From contig NC_134422.1 of the NCBI RefSeq assembly GCF_030867145.1, positions 13,402,531 to 13,466,530 on the forward strand: a stretch of DNA of 64,000 nucleotides, given 5' to 3'. The notes under the pieces were generated by a model, which did no database searches, had not been told where the DNA came from, and worked only from the letters and a program-made list of their open reading frames with translations. The DNA is from Opisthocomus hoazin. Lineage: Eukaryota > Chordata > Aves > Opisthocomiformes > Opisthocomidae. Shown here piece by piece: positions 35,090-47,294 of the stretch. Both the position numbers and the translations under genes were made by a program. The stretch's first letter is position 1. Each line of letters begins with the position of its first letter.

Positions 35090-38000
35090 ATCTTCTGAGG
35101 TTCTGGGGGCTGCCGCCTGCTCTGCAGTATTTCTCCTCCACCATCTGAACAGATGCTCCTGGGGAAGCAAGGCAGATGTCCCCGTGCCCCCTGCAACCCA
35201 GCTCGCAGCTGCAAAACGTGGGGAAATGGATGAAGCCTGCACCGATACCTGGGATCCCTCACAGCCACAGCAGCAAGCCTGGAGGCTCTCTGCCCCTCAG
35301 CACGGAGGCAACAGCCCCGGCAAGGCTTCTCCTCCCTACACTGCTCCCGTCCTCCTCCCAGCCCCCACGCTGGGACCCACACCCGGACCCATGGAGGCTG
35401 AGGATGAAGTTCCTGTTCCTTTTGGCAGGATCAGCCTTGTGCGACTGCGCACCCCTGAGCGCTGCTGCGCTCCCACATGACGTGATGCCGAGCGCCAACA
35501 TCAAACACCAAATCGATACCTCAAACTAACGCACGTTTTCATACAAACACAGCAGTTGTCTTGCTAAGTTATTTCAGTGATCCAAACTTCGTCCAAACGA
35601 AAACCCCCCAAAAACTAATGACACATAAAAGCGCTTTTGTCACAGATAATTATTATTATTTGCAAGTGGCCCAACAGAAGAAATGAAGACAAAAAATTAA
35701 AACCCTGCCGTCACAGCCTCACAGGACAGTTCGTAATTCCCACTCCCATTTCAGCCAGTCCTCACCACCAAGCAGCACCCCCCTCTCCCTGACAGCCAAT
35801 ATACGCCCAGCAACCAGCTCAGCTCGTCATACGACAGTGTAAGGCTACGCCGCCACTTGCTAGGGTTACTGCAGAACAAGCCAGGCATTAGCATCCCTGC
35901 CACCACAAAACTTCACATTTCGTACGGATTCCACAAACTCCACACAACATTTCAGTGCTGAAACGCCCTCTGGAAGCCCCCCCTCCTCTCACTCAACCCA
36001 CCAGCATGGTGCTCCCCAGTTACCGATGCAAACGCTGACGCAGCCTGGGGTTTTCCAGCCCACTCCAAGATGCAAGACGTCCCACTCCCACTCATTTCGG
36101 CTCTGTCAGATGGCTGGGAACAACTCGGCGACGCGGTGAACGTGAGTCAGCAACACGCACGCTGTCTCTCAGCCTGGCCTCTCTACGAGTGGGAGCTAAA
36201 ACCTGAAGTTTCCAGCAAGCTGCAGTCTGTGTGTAACAGACTACCTGCTCACACACATGCAAAATCCTCTGGGTCTGCACCTTCTCCCAGCTTGCACGAT
36301 TTTCTAAAAATCATGATTTTTATGCATATTAAGTAGATGGTTGGCCAACCTGTCCCTCTGGAACTGGCTTGGGAGTACGGAAGCTCTTCTCTGTACCTCC
36401 AGCACAGACCCCGCGGGAAGGCAACGGAATCAGAAGGGAATTGATGGGCAATGGCAGTGATGAGAGACAGTGAAGTGCCGTAAGCGGAGCCTACGCCTAC
36501 CAGCCCCGAGCGTCCTCACCAGCAGCACCAGAGCTAGCGCAGCTCTGCAGCTCGCGAGAAGAAACCCCAGCAGCGCCGGCCGCTGAACCCAGAGCTGTTA
36601 CTGAGCCAAGCAGGAACCTGAGGAGCCGCCCATACCTAACGTGAGGAAGTGTTAGAGAGAGTGCGGCCACTACAGAGCATCCTTCCTAGAATTTTCAATA
36701 TAAAACATAGCACAATTATTAGTATTTTGGGGGGGTGCTCTGCACCACTGGGAAAAAAAATGTTCTTCGGGGCCGTGAAGAGAAGCAAACGTTCCAACTT
36801 TCCAGGGCACCCTCCACTGCCGGGAAGTCAAGGGCCGAGCAGCAGCCATCGTCGGTCACTCTGCGGCCGTGCAAGGCAATGCCTCACTCAGATAAAATCC
36901 CCGTTGTTACTGACTCAAAAGTTACAGAAAGACTTAGAACTTTTACTAATCAGTAAGAGAAATATTTCCTGTTCTGAACCTGTTCTGCGCTATCGCTAAT
37001 TGTATTAGCACTGCTGAGGGCTCTCCCTGCAGCTCAAACCCTGACTTCCGACGACGCGCGGTTATCCCGACAGCTCGGGCCCTCAGTAAATCCAAACAAA
37101 GGTGAACCCAGTGATGGCCCACACCCAAAAAACATTCCCACACTCTTCAGTCAGAATATTCCCGCAGGTTCAGCTGGGTGACTGGCACAAAATGGACTGC
37201 TCCTCCAGAGAAGGATGCTGCTGCTGGGCACAGATGATGATAAAACATTTTTCAGTGATCTCAGCAAGCCCGTTTGCAACCCCCACCTCCGTCCCGAGCC
37301 AGACTTGCTAGTCTAATAAAATCCTAAAGCCAGAACATTGTATTTGTGGGATGCAGCAGCGTCCCGCACAACTTCAAGTAATTTGGGAGCAATCCTTTGG
37401 TTTCCACTCAGGCAGATTTCCATCAGACTTGCTGGGAATTCTGATGGAGCCCCGACTGCGGAACAGCGCCCGCAGCCCCAGCACAGGTCTCCAGCAGAGC
37501 CCTGCCGCGCCGCTCAGCTCTGGATAATGCCTCTGTTTTGGAATCAAGGGCTGTAATTAAGACCACACGCTACAGTGCCCAAGACAGACAGAGAAACTTC
37601 TACCAAAGCATCAAAGTTCAGGAGAGCAGCGAGTAATTCACACTGACGCAGAAAAATAATCAACAGGGTTTAAAACAAGATGTTCACTCTTCTCCCCCGA
37701 CTGTACAGAGTCTGCATCTGGCAGCACTGACAAATATTTTGAATTGCTTGATGCTTTCTGGAACAGAGGCAGAAGAGGTTATAGTCTGAACACTGCCTGA
37801 AGTGCTTCTCCATCTTAAAATAGTCAGGACAGCAAAAGAATTAGAAATCTCTGTCACCCGGGACAGTGCCTGAACTGTGCAATTTTAATCCCAATACAGC
37901 TACAGTAAATTGCAGAAGCAGAGCTCCGAAGAGCCATCTGAGCTTGCGGTTCTGCCATGACAATGCGACTCCAATCAGGTTCTTGGCAAGCGATCCTCAG

Positions 38001-38250
38001 CTTCAGAAGACAATAGGTAGCAGCAGCTACTGGATGCTGAAACTATTCCAGGCACTAAAACATAGTAAAAATAAGTTGGACAGTTAATACCATTCATCTG
38101 AAAAATGGTAAGAGGACGATGCCAGCAGTTCTGAATGCACTGGTCAGATTGATTTAGTCATCCCAGTGTAGGTTAGCTCCATTTCTACAAAGAGCCTGCT
38201 TCGAGACAGAAAAGATCATTTAGTAGCTGATATAGGCAATGAGCTAAGTC
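35090..38250. other. intergenic stretch without recognised genes
   Basis: Mixed-composition sequence between the CR1 copy and the probable SLC49A4 3' UTR. No exon, RNA gene or dated repeat was recognised. Short homopolymers occur (for example 7 G near 36730). Part of it may be transcribed if SLC49A4 uses a distal poly-A site. Confidence 0.5.
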
Positions 38251-38798
38251 AATTTTCTGTTGCTACCGTAAATACATCCATTGCTCCAGAAACATAAAAG
38301 CAGGGAACAGCTTGTTTTATTTTACTGCACAGACACACTCCTGAGTTGAAGGTACTGGCGGCACGTTCTCTCCACAAGAGGAGAGCAGACCGAAGGAACG
38401 GGCCCACGCCTGAGAGGCAGGGCTCTGCTCAGGGCTTATCGGGGTGAGCTTACGGTGGCAGTGTCACCCCGGGCTGGCAGAGAAGGGCCCCACACGGGAG
38501 CAAGGGGCGTCTGGTTCACACTTCTGCACCCCAGGCTCCTCCAGCACGTGAACGCACCCCCCGTGATAAAATTGCTACGGTAGGAAATCATTCACCCCCT
38601 GAAAAAATTCACGTTGCAGGCAGTGTATGCATGTGTTTCCATTCACGGCAGCGACAGGTTTAGTTACAAACAGTGGCATACCACCATCCAGAGACATGAG
38701 TACTTAAAATAAATCTATGTAAACACATACCCTTACATAACTTATATGTAAAAGATATATATGTAAGTTTTATTTGTGTATACATAGATATAAATACG

Positions 38799-38828
38799 CA
38801 CGCGCACACACACGCACAAACACACCCC
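38799..38828. repeat. CA/CG-type microsatellite
   Basis: Alternating purine-pyrimidine run of CGCACGCGCACACACACGCA type followed by six C. Inside the probable SLC49A4 3' UTR. Confidence 0.8.
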
Positions 38829-39822
38829 CCTAACGCAAAGCACAGAACACACACATGGAAACACTGTAAATTATGCTGAACTGAAATCTAAGAATATAAT
38901 TAAGAAATTATTAGCAGGTTTAAAATTGAGTTAAAAAACTATTCAAAGTGTCTTTAATATTTATGTTCAAGTAAGGGCCAGAATGACCACAGACTAGTAC
39001 TGATAAAAAGAGTTGGCATTGTATTTCTCATATCATGCCAAAACTCATGAGTTATTTCTCACTGTCAATTCCATTGTCATTTCGCCATCAGGGCACCTCA
39101 CCAACTAGAAAGATTTTTTTTTACGAAACAGTGATTTTATAGACTTGGGTTAACAAACAGTATTATTTAGGCACCCTCAATCATAACATAATCCTAAAAC
39201 CACGTGCACCTTGGAGTATCAGAACAGTGGGACTTGGACATCCACACCCACAGCATTCAGTGGCACAAACAGGTCTTCACAGTAAAAAAGGCAGTACTGA
39301 AGACAGAGGATGAAAAGGTGACACGGTGGTGGCCTTTAAAACAGCAACATTTATCGTGAGTGATGCTCCAGTAAACCCCTGAGATACCACAGACGCTCCG
39401 CGTCCTGGAGATACAGAACCATGGTGGTATTTCAGAGGCAACCACAGGTGCAAGTCAGGTTTCAGTGGCAGCTAAAGCTACCGTTTACACGTGCTCCAGG
39501 GTGGTAGCAAACACCTCCAACAACACTGCAAGGATTGTTTGGGATATTTAGTAAGGCTAGAACCCCTGGTACCAGCGTCTTGTATCAGAAACCACTTTAT
39601 TAGAATGCAAATGTAGTGTACAAGCACCAAATCGTTTTAGCTTAACTGTTTAATGGACATTCATTATATAAATGACGAGTGATTTAAAAGAGAGATCTTT
39701 AAAAAAAGGTATTTTTTTTCCTTTTATCTTTTTTTTTCCTTTTGTTAAGATTCTTCACTATTTCTATTCTGATAGAAGACCTTGAAGATTACTGGTACCC
39801 CGGTGTCTACAACCTTGAGTCA

Positions 39823-39860
39823 GCACACACCCACACACATACACACACACGCGCACACAA
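39823..39860. repeat. AC microsatellite
   Basis: Imperfect CA repeat with CACACACGCGCACACA near its right end; alternating purine-pyrimidine, potentially Z-forming. Lies about 300 bp past the SLC49A4 stop codon. Confidence 0.85.
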
Positions 39861-40164
39861 CTGTACACCTCACTGCTACATCTCTTAAACAGAGAGCCCC
39901 AGCTCCGACACCGGGACCTGTACATCAGATATATTCCTCTTTGTGTATTTCGGCATCGTTATCACCACTCCAGTTCCATGTCCATCGCAAATCAAGGTGA
40001 TCTTGAATGTAAGAAGAGCCTGTCCCTCACCCTCTCTAATAAAGCCACGATTAAGTTTTGTAATTCCTTTGTTTTTCTGCTGTTCAGCCGTGCAAATCCA
40101 GGCAGACGTGCAGACTGCAAAGCTGACTTCCAGTCTCTTCCAACCCCTCACCAGTCCGGCGTTA

Positions 40165-40280
40165 TCACACAGAGACGACGACGTCGAGATAGAGTCTGTC
40201 GTAGGACTCGCGGAAGCAGAGGATGAGGAGCAGGCTCAGCAGACACGATCCTGGCAGGCACCAGTTGAACCAGGAAAACT
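40165..40280 (-). CDS. SLC49A4: SLC49A4 last coding exon: final transmembrane helix and C-terminus
   Basis: SLC49A4 (DIRC2) is a 12-helix major-facilitator transporter of lysosomes; the family literature assigns it proton-coupled pyridoxine export. This exon starts after acceptor CTGCTTTACAG, supplies two bases (AG) of a split Glu codon, and reads [20 protein letters not shown], then [17 protein letters not shown] and stop. It encodes the last helix (about 17 hydrophobic residues) and a short cytosolic tail. The ending ..LDVVVSV matches the known protein end as I recall it, and its V-x-V pattern is compatible with a class II PDZ ligand (inference). The junction with the exon at 43595-43777 is in frame (G + AG = Glu). 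Confidence 0.95.
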
Positions 40281-40466
40281 CTGTAAAGCAGAAAACAGAC
40301 CCAACCTCCGTTACTGAACACGCTCCGTGCTTAAAGCGTCCAAAACTCTGATTGATGGCGGGTTTGAAAGAAAGCTGTGTTCTGAACAAAATCCTGACAG
40401 CTCTTGATTGATAAATGGTTAATATGGTCTATGAGACTTTTCCATGGATGCCTTACGTACAGATAA

Positions 40467-40511
<45 letters not shown>

Positions 40512-43500
40512 CCAATGCCTCCAGCTAACGTCAATCCTCCTTATTCAATCTGTCAATGGAGAGAATGGGGGGGGGGAAAAACAAAAAATCTATCCTTGCT
40601 AATGGATTATAAACCACTTCTGAAGACTCTACTCATTAGTTCTTTGATTTCTATGGGTTGAAAACTAAAACAAATTAAAAGTGTAAGAAGCAGCAGGATT
40701 TGATTTCAAATCAAACCTGCTACGCGGTATAAGGAGGGAAAACCAATTCCTCAGAAGAAACTTGTGAATAGTACGATCAATTCAATTTAAAACTAGTTGC
40801 ACAAACAGCGCCTCAGAAGCCTCTTTTTAGCTGTTAGACATAATGTACTGCTCTTAAAAGCCTCTGTTCCGCCTTCAAGAAATCCTATCGTCTGATATTT
40901 GACTACTAATCAGCAGTTTTATTCATATTAGTGGGTTTTTTTTTAAAGACTGCACCACAATTTCCTCTTTTGTAATTCCGTCAATTTACTGAAGAAACAT
41001 TAATTTTACTGGAAATGGGGTCTTATTTCTTTTTTTGTTTCTTTCTTTTATTATTACTATTTATTTATTTTTACAGAATCTGAGCTCTCCCAAGGTCTGC
41101 ATTGACATCAAGAATTCAGCACTCTTGCTTTCTTAAATCTGTAATTTATATTGCTAAAAGCACAATTTATATTACACAATACAAAGAACAAAAGTCAGAG
41201 AGCCTGAAAAACCAACCTTCCAAAAACAGTAACCTTCACCCTCCCTCACCCACCAGAAACCCTTACAGATTTTTTTAGGTAGTAATCTTCTCAAAACCTT
41301 AGTAAAACTTTCCTAGGCTTGGAGAAGACCACATTATGTGATGCCAGATGTCAACAGGTAAATGCTTCGCTATTATTTTCTTTATAAAACAATACTCTTG
41401 CTTAATTAGATTGAACAAACTTTAACCCAAATATCCTAAAAGACCACATTTAACTTGTGAATCCTTCACGCCTGTTGTAATTCAGAACTTGTGACAGCAC
41501 TGGCGATGCGCGCTAGCACATCGATCGCGCGAAGCTAAGGGTCCATTTGCTTTTGGTTTCCCCTGGGAAGCCGCTGCGGAACAGGCGCAGGGAACCGCAC
41601 GCAGGGGCCGCAGCGCTGGGTCTCAGGGCACAGCACCAGCAGGCAGGCTGAGCTTTAGAAAGGTTTACATCTCCACCGTGCTAGCTGGACTGAAACCTTC
41701 AATGCACTGGGAAGTTCCCAGGGCTTGGCTTTCACAGCCTATGCAATATCAGAGTACGAGGAGAAAAAAGAGACGAAATCTGAATTAAAGCTACTGGAAG
41801 ATTATTTGGCCTAAAAAGCAAGACCGAGAGAACAAGATGAATTTGACTAACTTCTGGTTTATCTGTAAGCTTCTTAAATGCCACTAGAGGATGGATTTGA
41901 ATCAAATGAAAAAAAAATATTTAAGATCGTTATCTACCTTCTAACGGATTTTTCTATCAAAGGAGCCAATAGCACCCAGCGGCATCGATCTCCCCCAGTG
42001 ACCGCACACGCGCTTGTACTTTCGATCATTTGCAATACTGCGTCACGGAGAACAGATCGATGGATCGTCCTGGACACAAATTACTTCTTAATACTTTTTT
42101 TCCTTTGAAGAAATAGGGAAAATATTCCAAGTGTATGGATATACTAATCTTAGGTTTATCCTTACCTGCATTTACTGATACCTGCTAGGGAAACAAATAC
42201 TAGAGACGAGAAATGGCCCCAAATACCCTGTTTATGAGGGAACAAATTCACTTCACCATGATTCTTCAGTCAGAATTGTGACACTGTATCCCCATCCTCA
42301 ATTATTAAGCAATTCAGAACACTGGATTGTTACTCTGAAAAACGTTGAAAATATCCTCAGAACATTTTGGGTAATCTTTATAGCTCAGGTATAAATGTTG
42401 GAAATAATAGCATATGTGAACAGAGTTCACACCAATCAATAATAATACTAAAAGCATTCTTGAAAATGTAAAGACTAAATATCATGCCACCCAAGGTTAG
42501 CAGGGACAGAAATCAGATTTTACAATCCTGTAGTTCAATATCAGTATTAAAAAAAAAAAATTCTCTCAGTTTTTGTTCACAGCCACGATTTGGAATGGGG
42601 CTGTTGACCTGCTTGTGATTCCCTGGCAGAAAGACACACAAACCACGCTGAAAATTTGCCCCAGGCTGTAACCTTCATAAATTTGAGCACAATTCATTTT
42701 GAAATTTGTCAGTCTCCTCTTGGTTATAAAACACACCATCTTAAGAAGTACATGCGCTTATGATAATAGATAAAAGCTCACAATTTCTAATGTTTCCAAA
42801 GCAAAAGCAAAACATGGCTCTATCAATCTTGTATCATGATGAAAGCATTTACTACAACAACAAAATACAAACAAAAAATCTGCTCTTTGAAAACCATTCA
42901 TAAAGACCACTTCCCTTTGAAAGCAAGATGAGTTTTTATTTCACAGCTTAGAGTAATAATATAGTCTACTAAATAGCAAGTTGAAAGTTACAATTATGAA
43001 TTGAGGAATCAAATAATACTCAGGAGATGAAAAGTCTGAAGAAGTTGATGAAAATATCAAGTAAAACACAGTTTTGCCTGGTTAGTCCACTGAGTTATCT
43101 AAAGGAATATGTATTTCATCTCTGAGTAGTGGTCAAGAGATGCTCTCTCCGCTGCAATGGTATGTCCAACCCACTGAACCGAGCTGACCATAAACGGGGC
43201 ATTTCCACCCTCCTGGGCAACACAGTTACACCCTGATTTGGATTAGCCTTGGACTGGATTAGCCTTACTGTGGTTTTGACACCCGTGGATACAAACATTA
43301 TTAATGGTCACATTACCCAGGCCCTTATAAAAACATGACATCAGTGTGTATCTCAATGGCTTCTGGCTACAGCAAATTCTAAGTAGAATATGACTATAGC
43401 ACCTTGCACTAAAGCATTTCATTTTTATTAGCATGCACATAGACAAGAACAATTAAAGTTCTTCTCCCTTGCTGCTACACAGGAGGATTCAAACACTGAT

Positions 43501-43594
43501 TATTAACAGAAATTGTATGTGCAAATCCTCCCTTTACTGACAAGAGTATGTCTTAATGGAGAATTGTGTTTTCAAAGCAGCTAATATTTCTCAC
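40281..43594 (-). other. SLC49A4: SLC49A4 intron before the last coding exon
   Basis: AT-rich intron of 3.3 kb between in-frame exons, donor GTGAGA at 43594 and acceptor TTTACAG at 40281. It contains a long TA microsatellite 190 bp before the acceptor and a 16-bp-period duplicated TGGATTAGCCTT near 43239-43266. No other gene was recognised. Confidence 0.85.
40471..40506. repeat. (TA)18 microsatellite
   Basis: Thirty-six bases of uninterrupted TA, likely length-polymorphic. It is inside the intron, 190 bp upstream (in transcript sense) of the final SLC49A4 coding exon. Confidence 0.97.
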
Positions 43595-43777
43595 CTGTAT
43601 GGTAAAATGTCAGGAAAAACAAAAGCACTCCCATAAACACATTACTCAAAAAGGTGACAACTCCGCAAGTAATTCCTTCTGGAACTGGGTAGACTGTCTC
43701 CACAAAGAGCTCGAAGAATATTGGTACGCTGCTGTTGAGGAATATACCCAACAAAATGCAGGACGTGTACAGTGTAG
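43595..43777 (-). CDS. SLC49A4: SLC49A4 coding exon (two transmembrane helices)
   Basis: 183-nt exon, phase 1 at both ends. Acceptor TTTCTGTTATAG precedes 43777 and donor GTGAGA follows 43595. It reads [20 protein letters not shown], then [20 protein letters not shown], then [20 protein letters not shown] and T. This is the highly conserved late part of the transporter: one helix, the loop with the E.VYPVPEG motif, and the next helix. Acidic and proline residues in [15 protein letters not shown] are typical of the SLC49 family, which includes the FLVCR proteins. The first codon (Ala) is shared with the exon at 54203-54330 (G + CT). Being a multiple of three with matching phases, it could be skipped without frame loss, but that would remove two helices. 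Confidence 0.95.
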
Positions 43778-46700
43778 CTATAACAGAAACAAAACCAGTT
43801 ATTAATTTCATGCTGGCATTTTTTCCCCCTGTTCAGAGCTGCCAAGAATACTAACACTTGAGTAACCGAAAAATGCATAAACTTTTTTTTATCCTCTGTG
43901 TATCATAAAGCATATCACATCCCACTAGTTTCAGGCAGAATCCATGCATTGGTTTAGAAAAAATAAATATTAGAAATACTGACTATTTTTCTTTTAAACA
44001 GAACCCAAGAAGACACATTCAGTGATTTGGAATTTATTTGTAAGTAAAACAAACAACAAAATTATGAATGCAAAGCATCACCTACAGTTTGACTTACCTC
44101 TGAAATGATCAGAAACTATTGTCCTACAGACAATTAGGAAAGGGAGCAATTAATGTACTAAATGGAAATGGACATAGGTTAACCTTTTAACTTAGCTCTA
44201 AAGGTCAAAACCATTTCACAAGTAAATATTAATGATCTACAACATATCAAGACATTAGAATTCAGCACGGCCTGAGCTGCAACATGTTGAATCCCTTTTG
44301 GCTTCAAAAGGAAATGAAAGGCACCCAGCTTCTGGCAGGAATGGGACATATTTGATGATGCAGATTATTCACAGCTGTACAACAAATTATTTTTCTTGGA
44401 CGAATCAATAGAAGAATACAGACATTTCTTTAGTAGCCTCAGTCAAATACAGTGTTTAATATCTTAATACAGATGCTTAATAAACATATATTAGCTATTA
44501 ATAAACCTACTGTATCTATTTCTGAAAAAAAGAAAACTTCAGAAGACTTTAGTACCTATTTAGCACTGTAAGTAAATCTTTGCTGAGTGCTGTCTTGGGA
44601 AGATTCCTCGATAATGCAGCCTCAACAACCTGAGGTTACTGATGAAGTAAAAAGTATAAGAAAATGATTAGTAGGCTTGGTAAAAAAAGAAAAGTCTGGA
44701 AGAATTTCTGAAGCTTCCACCAAAATGACACGAAAATGTAAAGAAAAATTTTTCAGATACAAAATTGTTACCAAATCATAGGGAAATTATTTATAACATA
44801 TTTTCACTGCAGTATGATACAAAATCCTTAGACAATTTTTTCATATAGATATGTATGTTTATATAAAATAGAAACTGCATTTTCAGTTTAATTTACGTTC
44901 TTCTGATTTGGAAACGGGAGAACTGAAGCAGCTCTGCTTCGTCTTCTGTTAAGCATTGCTCAAGCTTTCAACTGAGAAACTGTTGGGAAGCAGGAAACTT
45001 CCAGTTCAAAAAAAAAAAAGAAATTGAAAAAAAAAAAAATCACTGTTTCTTAAAACATAAAGAATCTTGGAAAAGAGACAAAGACATTAAAGAAGCAGAA
45101 AGGACTCTCTATCAGATCCTCCGTTTTGATGTGTTTTGCTTCCAAGGCACAAAGACGTATTTCTTTCTCTACAGAGGATCTGCCTGGACAGGAAAGAGAG
45201 GACAGAATTCCCAGCCAGAAAGATGATACAGATGGCACGACTTCAGGAGGGACAGCTGGCCCCCGTTTTTTTTTTTTTAATATACCAGAATGTTTTGAGT
45301 CGTTAACAAAAAAACAGAAAGAAAAAAAGAACAAACAAACCATGGTAACTTTTCCAACTCTCAAATTCTCTTATTATAAACTGCAAAATAAAAGTCAAAG
45401 AAATTGATGCAAGGTATGTTCAAGAGTTGTCAGAGAGGAAGGAAAAAACCCCAACCAGTATTAGGATGCTCTTCCAGCTAACACTGAAGACCTGATTCCC
45501 TAGTTACAACATCCATAGATTTTTGCTGCAAGTCCTCATCAGTATTTCAGATTTCATGAACCTCTCTTTGAAGTCCTGTTTACCTTAAACACCACTGTGT
45601 ATTGCTCTAACTGCATCTAACTTCTGTCAGGTGTAGCCAGCAAATTCAAACATATTCAGCTATTTGAAATCTTTATGTCGGCTTGAAAAACCATCACACC
45701 AATGAAACAGAAGAATCTCTTAAGACAAGTGAACATCTGCCCCTCGTTATGCTCAGTTGAAGATATCTATAGATAGCTACTTGTAATTTCTAGAGAACAT
45801 TTTCTGAATTTTCCCCAGAGAAAAGAAGGTGCTAGCCAGCTGTAATTCTGTATCAGAAACTCAAACAGTGGAAACAGTTGTGGAGCTGCTGAAAGCCACA
45901 ACAGCACCATCAACAGCGGAGCTGTGTCGTCCGGAGAGTGCCAGAGGCAACGCCTCTGCAGGAAGACTGAACTTCTTCCATAGAGAGCAACTGCCGGGAG
46001 AGGGGAATCATTTCCAGAAACTTAGATTCACTTGAGATGAATGCAAAAATATGCAGCTAAGATTAGCAGCCATTTAAAAGATCAAGACTTCAAATTTTAG
46101 TCAATAAATCAGGTGCCAAAGTTTCCATAAAACAAACAGAAGCCTTCAAAATAAATTTGATAGCTTAAAATACGCTAGTTGAATTACATCATTGCTCATC
46201 ACTTACTAAAATGTATTAAGACGACGAGATTGCAAGCAACCAAGTGCTATAACTGTCCTTTAGAAACTACACCCTTACATTTCCTTGTCACGACACCTTG
46301 CTTCAGTCATGCAAACACACCCACCAGCACACACCTCACACTTCCATGCTACTGTGAGCAAAGCAGCTTTAGCATTACCTTTGGTTCTCCCCAAAGTATT
46401 ACCTGCCCCATGTGTGCACGTCAAACACTGCCAGCGGAATACCAGTGACAACACATCAACTGAGATCACAGGTAATACTTATAAAACATGTCTATGTATC
46501 ACACATATTGGGAATTAATAAGCGTAAATGTCAAGGCAAAAGGACAGGCAGAATATAGAGTCCAACAGATGCCAAATTAAGTTCTAAAATCTAACGGAAA
46601 AGACAGATTTTAAGTGGTAAATCATAAAAAGAAGCTCTGAAAGTGAAGGAGATGTACACATCTGAAAACCTCCCTTAATGAATATACATTGTAGTGATGG

Positions 46701-47275
46701 GAAAATATTTTTTATTTCATGCTTCTGTGAATCATCCAGGGTCTTCCTGAGCGCTATACAAATAAGCTTATTCCACTAACGTGGCGATTAAATCACAAAT
46801 CCAATTGGTCAACTAGACAGAAATTCAAAGATAAGATATAGAGATTCAGAAAAATAAGTTACAGGAAGAAGTCAAAAAAGAGTTCAATAGTGTTTTTTGC
46901 CTTTTATTTCATACACTGAAGAGCACACCTCATATTCCAGCTCATGGGTGACAAGACACTGTAGCAGAGAGAACAGCACCTATTAACAGAGACCATTTAC
47001 TTCCCATTACAGCAACCTAGCACTGAACGAGCACAAACAGTTACCATGATTTTATACTGTAGCGGCACAGCTGCTAAAGTTACAGCAAATGTTTTTTCAA
47101 TTAAGACAATCTTGATGACAGTCCTTGGAAACGAATATAAGGATATGAAAGCGCTGACAAAAAAAACCCCCAAGATGATTTACCAAGAAGCTAACATTAT
47201 GTCCTAAAACCTAACAAGGACAAACAACCAGCTTGGATAGGCACACACTGGGGAAGCATGTCATGCTATTAGTAC

Positions 47276-47294
47276 AAAAAAAAAAAAAAAAAAA
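47276..47294. repeat. A homopolymer, 19 nt
   Basis: Uninterrupted A run in the SLC49A4 intron; no recognisable retroposed gene upstream of it. Confidence 0.9.

Larger units (their letters stand above)
38251..40164 (-). other. SLC49A4: SLC49A4 3' UTR (probable)
   Basis: Directly follows the SLC49A4 stop codon on the minus strand. AATAAA signals on that strand lie at 39601-39596, 38774-38769 and 38321-38316, giving UTRs of about 0.6, 1.4 and 1.9 kb. The 38769 signal is followed by the TG-rich GTTATGTAAGGGTATGTG. The interval also holds two CA-type microsatellites. Which site is used cannot be told from sequence. Confidence 0.5.

Noticed and set aside
34785..35382. Antisense open frames across the 34-kb CR1 copy
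   Set aside because: Shadow frames of the CR1 ORF2 and tail, not genes.
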